Origin: Chromatiaceae bacterium
GTDB taxonomy: Bacteria; Pseudomonadota; Gammaproteobacteria; Chromatiales; Chromatiaceae
Direction of reading: 5' to 3'
Assembly: GCA_024235215.1 (NCBI GenBank)
Contig: JACKMU010000001.1
Span: forward strand, 310,001 to 374,000
DNA: 64,000 nt
The notes below the pieces were generated by a model. That model saw only the letters and a list, made by a program, of their open reading frames with translations, was not told where the DNA came from and ran no database searches. This document shows positions 16,821-25,281 of the stretch, piece by piece (position 1 is the stretch's first letter; the number at the start of each line of letters is the position of its first letter). A program made the translations under genes and the position numbers.

Positions 16821-16897
16821 CCCTCGTAGCTCAGCAGGATAGAGCGCACCCCTCCTAAGGGTGAGGTCACACGTTCGAATCGTGTCGGGGGCACCAC
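16821..16897 (+). tRNA. tRNA-Arg (anticodon CCT)
   Basis: 77 bases. The acceptor GCCCTCG pairs with CGGGGGC, the anticodon stem CACCC/GGGTG carries loop CTCCTAA, so the anticodon is CCT for the rare AGG codon. The T loop is TTCGAAT, and CCA is encoded (16895-16897). Confidence 0.97.
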
Positions 16898-16974
16898 TCT
16901 TCCCACCATTGATACCACCACTCTCCTTTCAGAGGTAGAATCCGGTTTTTTCATCCCCATTCCCGAGGATGTCG

Positions 16975-17862
16975 ATGCAAGCTCTGCTCGAAGTACGTGA
17001 ACTAGTCAAGCAGTATCGCGAAATCAGGGCGGTGGACGGAATCACGCTCCGTATCGAGCGCGGCAGCTGCGTGGGTCTGCTCGGTCCGAATGGCGCGGGT
17101 AAAACCACCACGGTGGAGATGATCGAGGGTATCACCACTCCCAGCAGCGGCGAAATCCTCTTTAAAGGTGCACCGATCGATGAGGAGTTCCGACAGTGCG
17201 CCGGTATCATGTTCCAAAACACCGCGCTGCAGGAGTTCATCACGGTGAGCGAAATACTGACCCTGTTCCAGCGCTTCTATCAGCGCACAAGGCCACTCGA
17301 CGAGCTGATCGAGCGCTGCGCGCTGCACGATTTTCTCACGCGTGACGTGCAGAAGCTCTCTGGGGGTCAGCGCCAACGACTGCTGCTGGCGGTAGCGTTG
17401 ATCAACGATCCGGAGATTCTGTTTCTGGATGAACCAACCACCGGACTCGACCCTCAGGCCAGACGCAACTTTTGGCAACTGATCGATGACATCAAGGCTG
17501 AACAGAAGACCATCGTGCTCACGACACATTATATGGAGGAGGCGTATCAGCTGTGCGATGAGATAGCGATCCTGGACCGGGGCCGTATCATCGCTCAGGG
17601 CTCTCCGGAGCAATTGTTGCAGGCACATTTCAAGAACTCGGTGATCACGCTTCCACTGAAACAGGTTCCCGAGACGCTGCATCACCTTCCCGGAGTGATC
17701 CTGCAGCGGCGCAACTCGCAGCTGGAGATCCACAGCGGCAACCTCAATTCCAGTATGCGTTCACTGCTCGACCTGGGCGTATCGCTGGAGCAGATGCAGG
17801 TGCGATCTCCGACGCTGGAGGATCTGTTCCTGGAATTGACCGGCCACGAGTTGCGTGCCTGA
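16975..17862 (+). CDS. ABC transporter ATP-binding protein (ABC-2 type exporter)
   Basis: 295 residues of the DrrA/CcmA-like exporter ATPase group. It has Walker A G-P-N-G-A-G-K-T-T near residue 39, the signature L-S-G-G-Q-R-Q-R, Walker B I-L-F-L-D-E-P and the switch His in L-T-T-H-Y. The ATG at 16975 has CGAGGA five bases upstream; an ATG two codons earlier lies on that site and is less likely. It is followed almost at once by its permease gene. The substrate cannot be read from the sequence. Confidence 0.93.
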   Translation: MQALLEVRELVKQYREIRAVDGITLRIERGSCVGLLGPNGAGKTTTVEMIEGITTPSSGEILFKGAPIDEEFRQCAGIMFQNTALQEFITVSEILTLFQRFYQRTRPLDELIERCALHDFLTRDVQKLSGGQRQRLLLAVALINDPEILFLDEPTTGLDPQARRNFWQLIDDIKAEQKTIVLTTHYMEEAYQLCDEIAILDRGRIIAQGSPEQLLQAHFKNSVITLPLKQVPETLHHLPGVILQRRNSQLEIHSGNLNSSMRSLLDLGVSLEQMQVRSPTLEDLFLELTGHELRA

Positions 17863-17863
17863 G

Positions 17864-18859
17864 ATGAAACTACAACGCTTTTTCGCTGCATTCAACGCAC
17901 GCAATCGCGAATTTCTACGCGACCGGACAGCGCTTTCGTGGAATATCCTGCTGCCGGTGATGATCGTGATGGGATTCGCTTTCGCCTTTACCTCGGATCA
18001 CCAGGAGCTGTTCAAAGTGGGAGTGATTGGAGAGGCTCAGGGCAAGCAGGAGTTTCTTGCCATTCGGCATATCCAGTTTATACCAGTGACAGATACCACC
18101 AGCAGCATCAGCAAAGTGGAGCGCCATCAGCTCGATATGCTGCTCGACCTGACGCAGCAGCGTTACTGGATCAATCAGACTTCCGCCAACGGCTATATCC
18201 TGGAACAGCTGCTGAGAGGCAGCGGCGGCGGTCTCAGCCGACAGATGGTGAGCGGTCAGGAGATCCGCTACGTGGACTGGCTGATCCCCGGGGTGCTGGG
18301 TATGAATCTGATGTTCAGCTCACTCTTCGGGGTTGGCTATGTGATCGTCCGCTATCGCAAGAACGGCGTACTGAAACGGTTAAAGGCGACTCCGCTGACA
18401 CCGTTCGAGTTTCTCTCCGCCCAGGTTGCCTCCCGCCTGTGGCTGATCGTTATGGTGGCCAGCCTGGTCTATCTCAGCACCGATCTTTTTGTCGGCTTTC
18501 AGATGCACGGCTCCTATCTGACACTGTTGCTGGTATTGACACTGGGTGCACTCAGCATGATCAGCCTGGGCCTGATCATCGCTGCACGCATAGCCAATGA
18601 AGAGGTTGCCAACGGCCTGTTGAATATGCTGAGCTGGCCGATGATGCTCCTCTCTGGCGTCTGGTTTTCGCTGGAAGGGTCCCCTGCGATCGTTCAGCAA
18701 CTGGCGCTGCTGCTCCCGCTTACCCATTTCACCGAAGCAGCCAGAGCAGTGATGATCGATGGCGCCGGATGCTGGGATATTCGCTGGCATCTGCTGACGC
18801 TCGCCGGTATGGCAGCACTATTCATGGGCATCGGCGCGCGAACCTTCCGCTGGGAATGA
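17864..18859 (+). CDS. ABC-2 type transporter permease
   Basis: 331 residues: one amino-terminal membrane segment (about 25-42), a periplasmic loop, and a block of five more segments in the carboxy half, the ABC-2 membrane topology. Y-V-D-W-L-I-P-G-V-L-G-M-N-L and R-L-K-A-T-P-L-T-P are the family motifs. The ATG at 17864 follows the ATPase stop by one base; a GTG at 17855 would overlap it. It forms the exporter with the preceding ATPase and converges on ptsP. Confidence 0.92.
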   Translation: MKLQRFFAAFNARNREFLRDRTALSWNILLPVMIVMGFAFAFTSDHQELFKVGVIGEAQGKQEFLAIRHIQFIPVTDTTSSISKVERHQLDMLLDLTQQRYWINQTSANGYILEQLLRGSGGGLSRQMVSGQEIRYVDWLIPGVLGMNLMFSSLFGVGYVIVRYRKNGVLKRLKATPLTPFEFLSAQVASRLWLIVMVASLVYLSTDLFVGFQMHGSYLTLLLVLTLGALSMISLGLIIAARIANEEVANGLLNMLSWPMMLLSGVWFSLEGSPAIVQQLALLLPLTHFTEAARAVMIDGAGCWDIRWHLLTLAGMAALFMGIGARTFRWE

Positions 18860-18864
18860 CAGAG

Positions 18865-21129
18865 CTACTTTCCCGGGTGCACCAGTGCACCCAACCCCAC
18901 CTCCTCCAACGCCCCCTTCAGCAACAGCTTCACCGGAGGGGCATCCTCCATCCGCAGCGCTGCCTGCAGCAGCTGACGGGCACGCGCTCTACTGAAGCTG
19001 CGTATCACCCATTTGACTTTGAGCAGGCTGCCGGCACTCATGCTGAGTCCATCTATCCCCATACCCAACAGCAGCACCACAGCCAACGGATTACCCGCCA
19101 TCTCACCACAGACACTGACCGGACAGTTGAACTTGGCGGCACCTTCAGCCACCATCACCAACGCCTTAAGCACCGCCGGATGCAGCTCGTCATAAAGCTC
19201 TGCCACACGCGGGTTGTTACGATCGACAGCCAGTAGATACTGGGTCAGATCGTTGGTGCCAATGGAGATGAAATCGACTCGACGCGCCAGTGCAGCCACC
19301 TGAAATACTGCCGCCGGCACCTCCACCATCACCCCCACCTGCGGCATGGTGACCGCTACACCTTCGTCCAGCAGCTCGTCATACGCCCGCTGAATCAACA
19401 GCATCGCGTCATCCAGCTCACCCACCGTAGTGATCAAAGGCAGCATGATACGCAGATTGTCCAGACCGACCGCTGCCCGCAGCATGGCTCGAATCTGGGT
19501 CAAGAAGATCTCCGGATGGCCGAGCGAAACACGCACACCACGCCATCCCAGGAACGGATTGGACTCCTGCGACGGAAAATAAGGCAGCGACTTGTCACCG
19601 CCGATATCCAGCGTTCTGAGTATCACCGGGCGCGGACTGAAGCTCTCCAGCACCTGGCGATAGTTGGCGATCTGGGCACTCTCTCCGGGAAACCGGTCGC
19701 TCACCATGAACGGCAACTCGGTACGGTAGAGCCCGACCCCCGCCGCTTCATTGGCTTCCAGGGATTGCATCTCGGAGACCAGACCGGTATTCAGGTAGAG
19801 CGGCATCTTGCAGCCGTCCGTGGTCTCTGCCGGCAACCCTTTGAGCACCTCCAACTCCTGTGAGAGCTGCCGCTCCTCGTCGATCAGGCGCCGGTACTCA
19901 TTCAGCACCGCGGCAGTCGGCGAGATGTAGACACGTCCGCGGTAACCGTCTACCACCAACTCGCGCCCCTCCATCCTGGTTACCGGCAGATCGGTCACGC
20001 CCATCACAGCGGGAACACCCATGGCACGCGCGATGATCGCCACATGCGAGGCGCTGGAGCCGCGTGCCGAGACCACCCCGGCGAGCCTTTCGGGCGGAAC
20101 TTCCATCAACTCCACGCCACTGACATCTTCACCCACCAGAATGGTACGTTCAGGGTAGTGCACCTCACGTGGTGTATCGCTCTGCAGTCGCATCAAAATA
20201 CGCCGTCCGAGATCCCGAATATCGGAGGCGCGTTCACGCAGATAGACATCCTCCATCTGATCGAATACCCGGGCGTGCTCCTCGATGGTGTGGTGCAAAG
20301 CGCTCTGCACCCACTCCCCCTGACGAATCCGCTCGATGGTCTGGGTGACGAGGTTGTCGCTGCCGAGCATCAGTAACAGTGCATCAAACAGCGCCTTCTC
20401 CTCTGCTGGCAGCACCTCTTCAAGACGGGATTGCAAGCGGCGCAGGCTATCTTCGACACGCGCCACGGCATCCCGGAACTGAGCAATCTCCCGTTCTGGT
20501 TCGTCGGTCCGACGATCGGGTATCGCCTCCAGATCATCCATGCGGTAGGTCACGACCACACTACCCAAAGCGACGCCCGAGGCACTCGGACGCCCATCCA
20601 GATAGCGCATTTGGGCAACCTCGGAACCGGGAGCAGCGCTCAGCTCCCCCTGTGCCTGGGCATGGGTGATCGCCCCGGCCAACTGCGCTGCCAGCGTGAA
20701 CAGAAAGGTCACTTCATTATCTTCGAACTTGCGCGGCTTGCGCTGCCGTACCACCAGCACCCCCAGTACCCTGCGGTTCTGGATGACAGGCACACCCAAA
20801 AAGCCGTGATAGGGCATTTCCCCGGTATCGGTAACGAACATATAGCGGGGGTGGCTGGGCGCATCATCCAGATTGATCGGTTCGGCACGCTCGCAGACCA
20901 GACCGATCAAACCCCGGTGCAGCGGCAGACTCACCTTGCCTACCGCTTCCTGCCGCAGCCCATGGGTGGCGCTGAGCACGTGCCGGTGCTTTTCATAATC
21001 AGTGAGATAGACAGAACAGACGTCGGCTTTCACCGCGCGCTTCACCTCACGCACGATGACCTGCAGTGCGCTATTCAAATCCGGCGCACTGTTGACCGCC
21101 TGGACGATGCGGTGAAGTGTAGCAAGCAT
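18865..21129 (-). CDS. ptsP: Phosphoenolpyruvate-protein phosphotransferase PtsP (enzyme I-Ntr)
   Basis: 754 residues from the ATG at 21129. It has a GAF domain (about 1-150), a PEP-utilising amino-terminal domain with the phospho-histidine in R-G-S-S-A-S-H-V-A-I, and a PEP/pyruvate-binding TIM barrel with R-T-E-L-P-F-M and later S-V-C-G-E-M-A-G-N. PtsP starts the nitrogen-type PTS relay (EI-Ntr to NPr to EIIA-Ntr). The frame continues upstream without similarity. It follows rppH by 43 bases, the conserved rppH-ptsP operon. Confidence 0.95.
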   Translation of the reverse strand: MLATLHRIVQAVNSAPDLNSALQVIVREVKRAVKADVCSVYLTDYEKHRHVLSATHGLRQEAVGKVSLPLHRGLIGLVCERAEPINLDDAPSHPRYMFVTDTGEMPYHGFLGVPVIQNRRVLGVLVVRQRKPRKFEDNEVTFLFTLAAQLAGAITHAQAQGELSAAPGSEVAQMRYLDGRPSASGVALGSVVVTYRMDDLEAIPDRRTDEPEREIAQFRDAVARVEDSLRRLQSRLEEVLPAEEKALFDALLLMLGSDNLVTQTIERIRQGEWVQSALHHTIEEHARVFDQMEDVYLRERASDIRDLGRRILMRLQSDTPREVHYPERTILVGEDVSGVELMEVPPERLAGVVSARGSSASHVAIIARAMGVPAVMGVTDLPVTRMEGRELVVDGYRGRVYISPTAAVLNEYRRLIDEERQLSQELEVLKGLPAETTDGCKMPLYLNTGLVSEMQSLEANEAAGVGLYRTELPFMVSDRFPGESAQIANYRQVLESFSPRPVILRTLDIGGDKSLPYFPSQESNPFLGWRGVRVSLGHPEIFLTQIRAMLRAAVGLDNLRIMLPLITTVGELDDAMLLIQRAYDELLDEGVAVTMPQVGVMVEVPAAVFQVAALARRVDFISIGTNDLTQYLLAVDRNNPRVAELYDELHPAVLKALVMVAEGAAKFNCPVSVCGEMAGNPLAVVLLLGMGIDGLSMSAGSLLKVKWVIRSFSRARARQLLQAALRMEDAPPVKLLLKGALEEVGLGALVHPGK

Positions 21130-21172
21130 TACCAACCCTGATGCGGACGTTCCATGCGCCCTGAAATCCAAC

Positions 21173-21709
21173 TCAAAGATCGCTGCGACGACGTCTGTTG
21201 CGCAGATAGTTGTTGTGTGAGCGTCCCGGCGTACCCTCGGGGAAGAGCAGTGGCGCCAACTCCTCCAGCGCGCGGGAGTAGACACGCCGTTTGAAGTAGA
21301 TCACTTCACGCAACGGTTGCCAGTACTTCACCCAGCGCCAACCGTCAAATTCCGGTTTACTCGAGTGGTCCAGGCAGAAATCACTCTCTTCGCACAACAC
21401 CTTGAGCAGAAACCAGCGTTGTTTCTGGCCGATGCACAAAGGCTCGCAATGGCGCCTGAGAAAGCGCTTCGGTAGTTGATAGTGCAGCCAATCGTCGGTG
21501 ACCCCCAGCAGTTCAACCTGGTGCGGCTGAAGTCCGACCTCCTCCTGCAGTTCCCGGAACATCGCCTGCTCCGGTGTCTCGTCCGGATTTATCCCTCCCT
21601 GGGGAAACTGCCATGAGTTCTGCCCAACCCGGCGCCCCCAGAAAACCTGACGTTTGTAGTTGCACAGGATGATACCGACATTGGGCCTGTAACCTTCTGA
21701 GTCAATCAA
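21173..21709 (-). CDS. rppH: RNA 5'-pyrophosphohydrolase RppH
   Basis: 178 residues. It begins M-I-D-S-E-G-Y-R-P-N-V-G-I-I-L-C-N, the standard RppH start, here from a TTG codon at 21709 with AGGG seven bases upstream. The Nudix box runs from G-G-I-N-P-D-E-T-P to R-E-L-Q-E-E-V-G-L with all catalytic glutamates. It removes pyrophosphate from mRNA 5' ends and so triggers decay. It is the first gene of the rppH-ptsP pair. Confidence 0.95.
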   Translation of the reverse strand: MIDSEGYRPNVGIILCNYKRQVFWGRRVGQNSWQFPQGGINPDETPEQAMFRELQEEVGLQPHQVELLGVTDDWLHYQLPKRFLRRHCEPLCIGQKQRWFLLKVLCEESDFCLDHSSKPEFDGWRWVKYWQPLREVIYFKRRVYSRALEELAPLLFPEGTPGRSHNNYLRNRRRRSDL

Positions 21710-21843
21710 AGGAGAACCCTAATGTAAAATCTTTAACGTATCGCATGATTGTTCCATATTCATGCTGTTACGGGCAACTCTCTAATCCAGATATTAAGAT
21801 AAACTAGATGCTTCGCGGTACCGACGACTCTGGAGGATTGCTC

Positions 21844-22521
21844 GTGCCACTGGCTATATTTGATCTGGACAACACGCTCCTGGCGGGCGATTCGGACTAC
21901 TTGTGGGGTAGATTCCTCTCCGAGACCGGGGCGGTGGACGGTGCGACTTATGAACGGGAGAACCTGCGCTTCTTCCAACAGTACCAGACGGGCTCACTGG
22001 ACATTCATGAGTTCTTGCGTTTCTCACTGCGCCCGCTGAAAGAGAACCCGATGGAGAGACTGCTGAGCTGGCGCGAAGCGTTCCTGCAGACAAAAATTGA
22101 TCCGATTATCACCCAGGCTGCGCTGGACCTGGTTAACAGCCACCGGCAGGCGGGCGATACGCTGCTGATCATCACTGCGACCAACAGCTTCGTCACCCAA
22201 CCAATCGCCGCAAGGTTGGGGATTCCGCATCTGATCGGCACCGATCCGGAGATGAAAAGGGGCCGCTATACCGGCTATGTCGCAGGCATCCCCAGTTTTC
22301 GTGAAGGCAAAGTGGAGCGGCTGCGTCTCTGGTTGCAGGCACACGCACTGGATCTTCAGGGCAGCACCTTTTACAGCGACTCGCACAACGATATCCCATT
22401 GTTGGATTTGGTCGACCACCCGGTTGCGGTGGATCCGGATGCGCAGCTGGCTGACTATGCCGCAGCCAGAAACTGGCCGGTTATCACGCTGCGCGACCCA
22501 CCGCACCCGGCACCGGGTTGA
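21844..22521 (+). CDS. HAD-superfamily hydrolase, subfamily IB (SerB-like)
   Basis: 225 residues. The nucleophile motif is F-D-L-D-N-T-L near residue 5. Motif II is the Thr/Ser region I-I-T-A-T-N-S-F, the Lys lies in F-R-E-G-K, and motif III is Y-S-D-S-H-N-D-I-P. This matches the IB phosphatases (TIGR01490 type) that resemble phosphoserine phosphatase; the substrate is not known. The start is GTG at 21844, preceded by GGAGGA; the frame is open to an ATG at 21808 without a ribosome site. Confidence 0.9.
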   Translation: MPLAIFDLDNTLLAGDSDYLWGRFLSETGAVDGATYERENLRFFQQYQTGSLDIHEFLRFSLRPLKENPMERLLSWREAFLQTKIDPIITQAALDLVNSHRQAGDTLLIITATNSFVTQPIAARLGIPHLIGTDPEMKRGRYTGYVAGIPSFREGKVERLRLWLQAHALDLQGSTFYSDSHNDIPLLDLVDHPVAVDPDAQLADYAAARNWPVITLRDPPHPAPG

Positions 22522-22613
22522 ATCTGCCAGCCACAGGTGCCGACAATCTATATTGATAGTGATTCATCCGGCCAATCGCCGGGATCGACAACCAACGCGC
22601 AGAGTGGTTCCCC

Positions 22614-22808
22614 ATGAGAGTCAAACCCTTTTTTCCCGTATTCATCGTGCTAATCGGGGTCGTCGTCTATGCTTACTACGCACCAGAGAATCGTCCCGAA
22701 AAAGGTATCACCAGCACACCCCGGGAGTACATTGAGCTGGTCGAAAAGAGTAAAGCCGAACGGCGCCAGCAGGAAGAGAGCGCCAGCAAGACTCGGCCGG
22801 CACAATAG
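22614..22808 (+). CDS. Small single-span membrane protein of unknown function
   Basis: 64 residues. A hydrophobic stretch (about 6-23, F-F-P-V-F-I-V-L-I-G-V-V-V-Y-A-Y-Y) is followed by a charged tail rich in Glu, Lys and Gln. It lies 92 bases after the HAD phosphatase in the same direction and ends six bases from the converging kinase gene. I do not recognise a family. The tidy membrane-plus-tail layout and position suggest a real gene. Confidence 0.6.
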   Translation: MRVKPFFPVFIVLIGVVVYAYYAPENRPEKGITSTPREYIELVEKSKAERRQQEESASKTRPAQ

Positions 22809-22814
22809 CAACGT

Positions 22815-25250
22815 TCAACCCCTGGAACGGACTGCCAGCAGGATCTGATTGCGCAGCGCCTTCATCAGATTGAGCTGCTTGACACTCAGTGTCATCCCCC
22901 TGGCGCGCGGATGATCCGCGTAGATCAGACCTATTCCCCTGCGACCGACCGACATTGGGAGGAGAATAAAAGAGCCTGCCGAGGAGATCCTCCAGTACCA
23001 TTGTGGAATACTCTCTCTGATATTCGCGTGCCGACTCTCTTCGATATAGAGGTCGACACCATTTTTCAAAGCGGCGTGAAACACGGTAGCGCTGTAGTGC
23101 ACCGGGAAGTGGAAGCCATCCATGAAATTTTCTATATCCTCGCCAAAACCCAGGCGCGCAATGTAGCGCTGCTGTTTCACGTCATGCAGACACAGCAGAA
23201 CATGTTGAAAAGCCATCGCCCGATAGATGGTCTCCAGCACGACGTTGGAGATCTGGCCCAACGTTCCACGCTCGTCCAGCATCATCGCGGTGACCTCCTG
23301 CAGCCCTTCAGTCATGATCAGCTCCGCGTCGGGTGATGGCCGCGCAGCGCTGAGATCCGACGGCGCCAGTTCAACCCGCTCCCCCTCTTCCGGTAGCAAC
23401 AGACATCTTTCGGTGAGTTGTCCCTCTCCTTCACCTTGCGGCACCTGCGGCTTCGCCTCCGCAGCAGCAAACAGCTGGCGTACGAACTGTGTCGCAGCGC
23501 TGCTGTTGGCGATCAGACTGCCGCTCAGCTCCCGAAATTCATCGCGCGCACGTTCCACTTGCTTGTCAAACTGGGTATCACTGATCGCCAGGCTCATGCG
23601 ATAGCGTTTCAGGACGGCTCTGCATGGTTGCGTATCTTCCGGTGCGGCTCTTCCGATAGCGACTGCTGCTTCGTTGGCGAAGCTGGAGATCAGCCTGATC
23701 TTGATGTCGGTCCGGTGCAGATCACCCGGAGACTTGGGATCGACCCGTGCCATGCCACGGGTAATGTCATCGGGGAAATTCCACTGCTTGGCGATGGCAA
23801 TGCCCACCTCCTCGAAAGACATTCCAAGCACCCGTTTCTGTGCCACCTCCGGCGCCAGCTTCTCCCGGGCCATCAACCGCTGCACCTCTTCACTCTCGTC
23901 GGTCAGGTAGTAAGTCACCAGTATCCGACCCAGATTGTGCAGCATGCCGCAGAGAAAACTCCCTTCGATGTCTGCGACGCTGGAGTCTGTCGCGACCTGC
24001 TTCGCCAATGTGGCACTGAACACCGCGCTGCAGATATCCTCGCGCAGACGCGCCGCCTGGGTGCGGTCGTGCAGATGCTCAAAGAAGATAAGCGAGGCTG
24101 CGATCGAGCGGATGGTCTTGATCCCGAGCACGACTATCGCTCTGCTTATGCTGCCGACTTTTCCGGCAAAGCGGCTGTAGAAGGCGGAGTTGACCACTTT
24201 GAGTATCTTGTTGGTGAGCGCAAAATCCCGGATGATCACACTCGCCAGATGGCTGATATCCTGCTCTTCCGAGCGGGTGAGGCGGTTGAGCGAGCGAATC
24301 GACTCGGAGAGCACCGGAAAATCACGCTTGTGCTGCATACGCCGCAGCAAAAACTCAATGGTGCCCTTGGAGACGACAGCCCCCCCTGATGGTGCGGAGT
24401 CTGTCGTCGCTCGGTATTCCAGCAGCGCGGTCAACATCTCCCCTGCGTCCGAATAGCGAGCAGCGGGCTCCTTCTCCAACGCCTTCAGCACGATCGCATC
24501 CAGCCCCAGATCGACTTCGCTGTTCAGTTTGGACGGGGGCACCACGCTCCCCTGCAATATTTTGTTCAGTATAGCCTGCTGGCCAGCACCGTCGAAAGCA
24601 CGCCTACCGGTCAACATTTCATAGAGAATGGCTCCCAGCGCGAAAATGTCCGCACGGGCGTCGCTGGACCCGTCGGCGATATACTCCGGCGCCATGTAAC
24701 GCGGTGTTCCGGCACGTTCGCCGCGCTTCGCCGCCGATGATGAGTGCATGCGGGAGATGCCGAAATCCATGATCTTGGGCTGTCCATCCTTATCGATGAT
24801 CACATTGGAGGGCTTTAGATCATGGTGGACGATACCCCGCTGATGAACCTGGTCTATTCCGGAGAGCATCGAAACGAAGATATCGAGTATCTTTTGGATG
24901 TCACGCTCTGAATCCTCCAGACGGCGGGAGAGCAGCTCCCCTTCGATATACTCGAAGACCAGAAACGGGCGTCCCCGTTCTCGCCCCACATCAAAAATCG
25001 AGACAATATTCGGATGCTGAATACGGCTGATCGCACGCGCTTCGTTGAGGCACTCCTGTTCTCCGACCAACGCCATGGGATTGAGGAGTTTGATTGCAAC
25101 CCGGCGCTGCAGCTCAGGGTCCAGGCAAAGATATACCGTACCCTGGCCGCCTGCGCCAAGTTTCCGACCCACTCTGAAACGTCCGATAGCTTGCATAGAC
25201 AGGCTATCGTCCAGTGCCGGAAAATCTTTCCTGCTTTCCCGCCAGACCAC
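22815..25250 (-). CDS. Ser/Thr protein kinase with HDOD and GAF domains
   Basis: About 811 residues from a GTG at 25250 that has AGGAG five bases upstream; an ATG at 25196 is the alternative. An amino-terminal Hanks-type kinase has the glycine loop G-A-G-G-Q-G-T-V, Lys in V-A-I-K-L-L, the catalytic loop H-H-D-L-K-P-S-N (His in place of the usual Arg, so a non-RD kinase), D-F-G-I and T-P-R-Y-M-A-P-E. An HDOD domain follows with V-V-N-S-A-F-Y-S-R and G-M-L-H-N-L-G. A carboxy-terminal GAF-like domain is last. No membrane span is seen. It probably integrates signals into kinase output; targets are unknown. It lies 31 bases after clpB. Confidence 0.88.
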   Translation of the reverse strand: MVWRESRKDFPALDDSLSMQAIGRFRVGRKLGAGGQGTVYLCLDPELQRRVAIKLLNPMALVGEQECLNEARAISRIQHPNIVSIFDVGRERGRPFLVFEYIEGELLSRRLEDSERDIQKILDIFVSMLSGIDQVHQRGIVHHDLKPSNVIIDKDGQPKIMDFGISRMHSSSAAKRGERAGTPRYMAPEYIADGSSDARADIFALGAILYEMLTGRRAFDGAGQQAILNKILQGSVVPPSKLNSEVDLGLDAIVLKALEKEPAARYSDAGEMLTALLEYRATTDSAPSGGAVVSKGTIEFLLRRMQHKRDFPVLSESIRSLNRLTRSEEQDISHLASVIIRDFALTNKILKVVNSAFYSRFAGKVGSISRAIVVLGIKTIRSIAASLIFFEHLHDRTQAARLREDICSAVFSATLAKQVATDSSVADIEGSFLCGMLHNLGRILVTYYLTDESEEVQRLMAREKLAPEVAQKRVLGMSFEEVGIAIAKQWNFPDDITRGMARVDPKSPGDLHRTDIKIRLISSFANEAAVAIGRAAPEDTQPCRAVLKRYRMSLAISDTQFDKQVERARDEFRELSGSLIANSSAATQFVRQLFAAAEAKPQVPQGEGEGQLTERCLLLPEEGERVELAPSDLSAARPSPDAELIMTEGLQEVTAMMLDERGTLGQISNVVLETIYRAMAFQHVLLCLHDVKQQRYIARLGFGEDIENFMDGFHFPVHYSATVFHAALKNGVDLYIEESRHANIRESIPQWYWRISSAGSFILLPMSVGRRGIGLIYADHPRARGMTLSVKQLNLMKALRNQILLAVRSRG

Positions 25251-25253
25251 ACC

Positions 25254-25274
25254 CGCTCCTGACGGGCAGGAGCG
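25254..25274 (-). promoter_or_regulatory. Hairpin covering the ribosome site of the kinase gene
   Basis: A perfect 8-bp stem (CGCTCCTG and CAGGAGCG, loop of five) between the clpB stop and the GTG at 25250. On the minus strand the second arm contains the AGGAG ribosome site, so folding would hide it. No T-run follows, so it is not a normal terminator. Confidence 0.6.
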
Positions 25275-25281
25275 GTGTCGA

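Noticed and set aside
18875..18892. GGGTGCAC-CA-GTGCACCC palindrome at the end of ptsP
   Set aside because: It lies inside the ptsP coding sequence and no T-run follows on either strand, so I do not call a terminator, although it sits between convergent genes.
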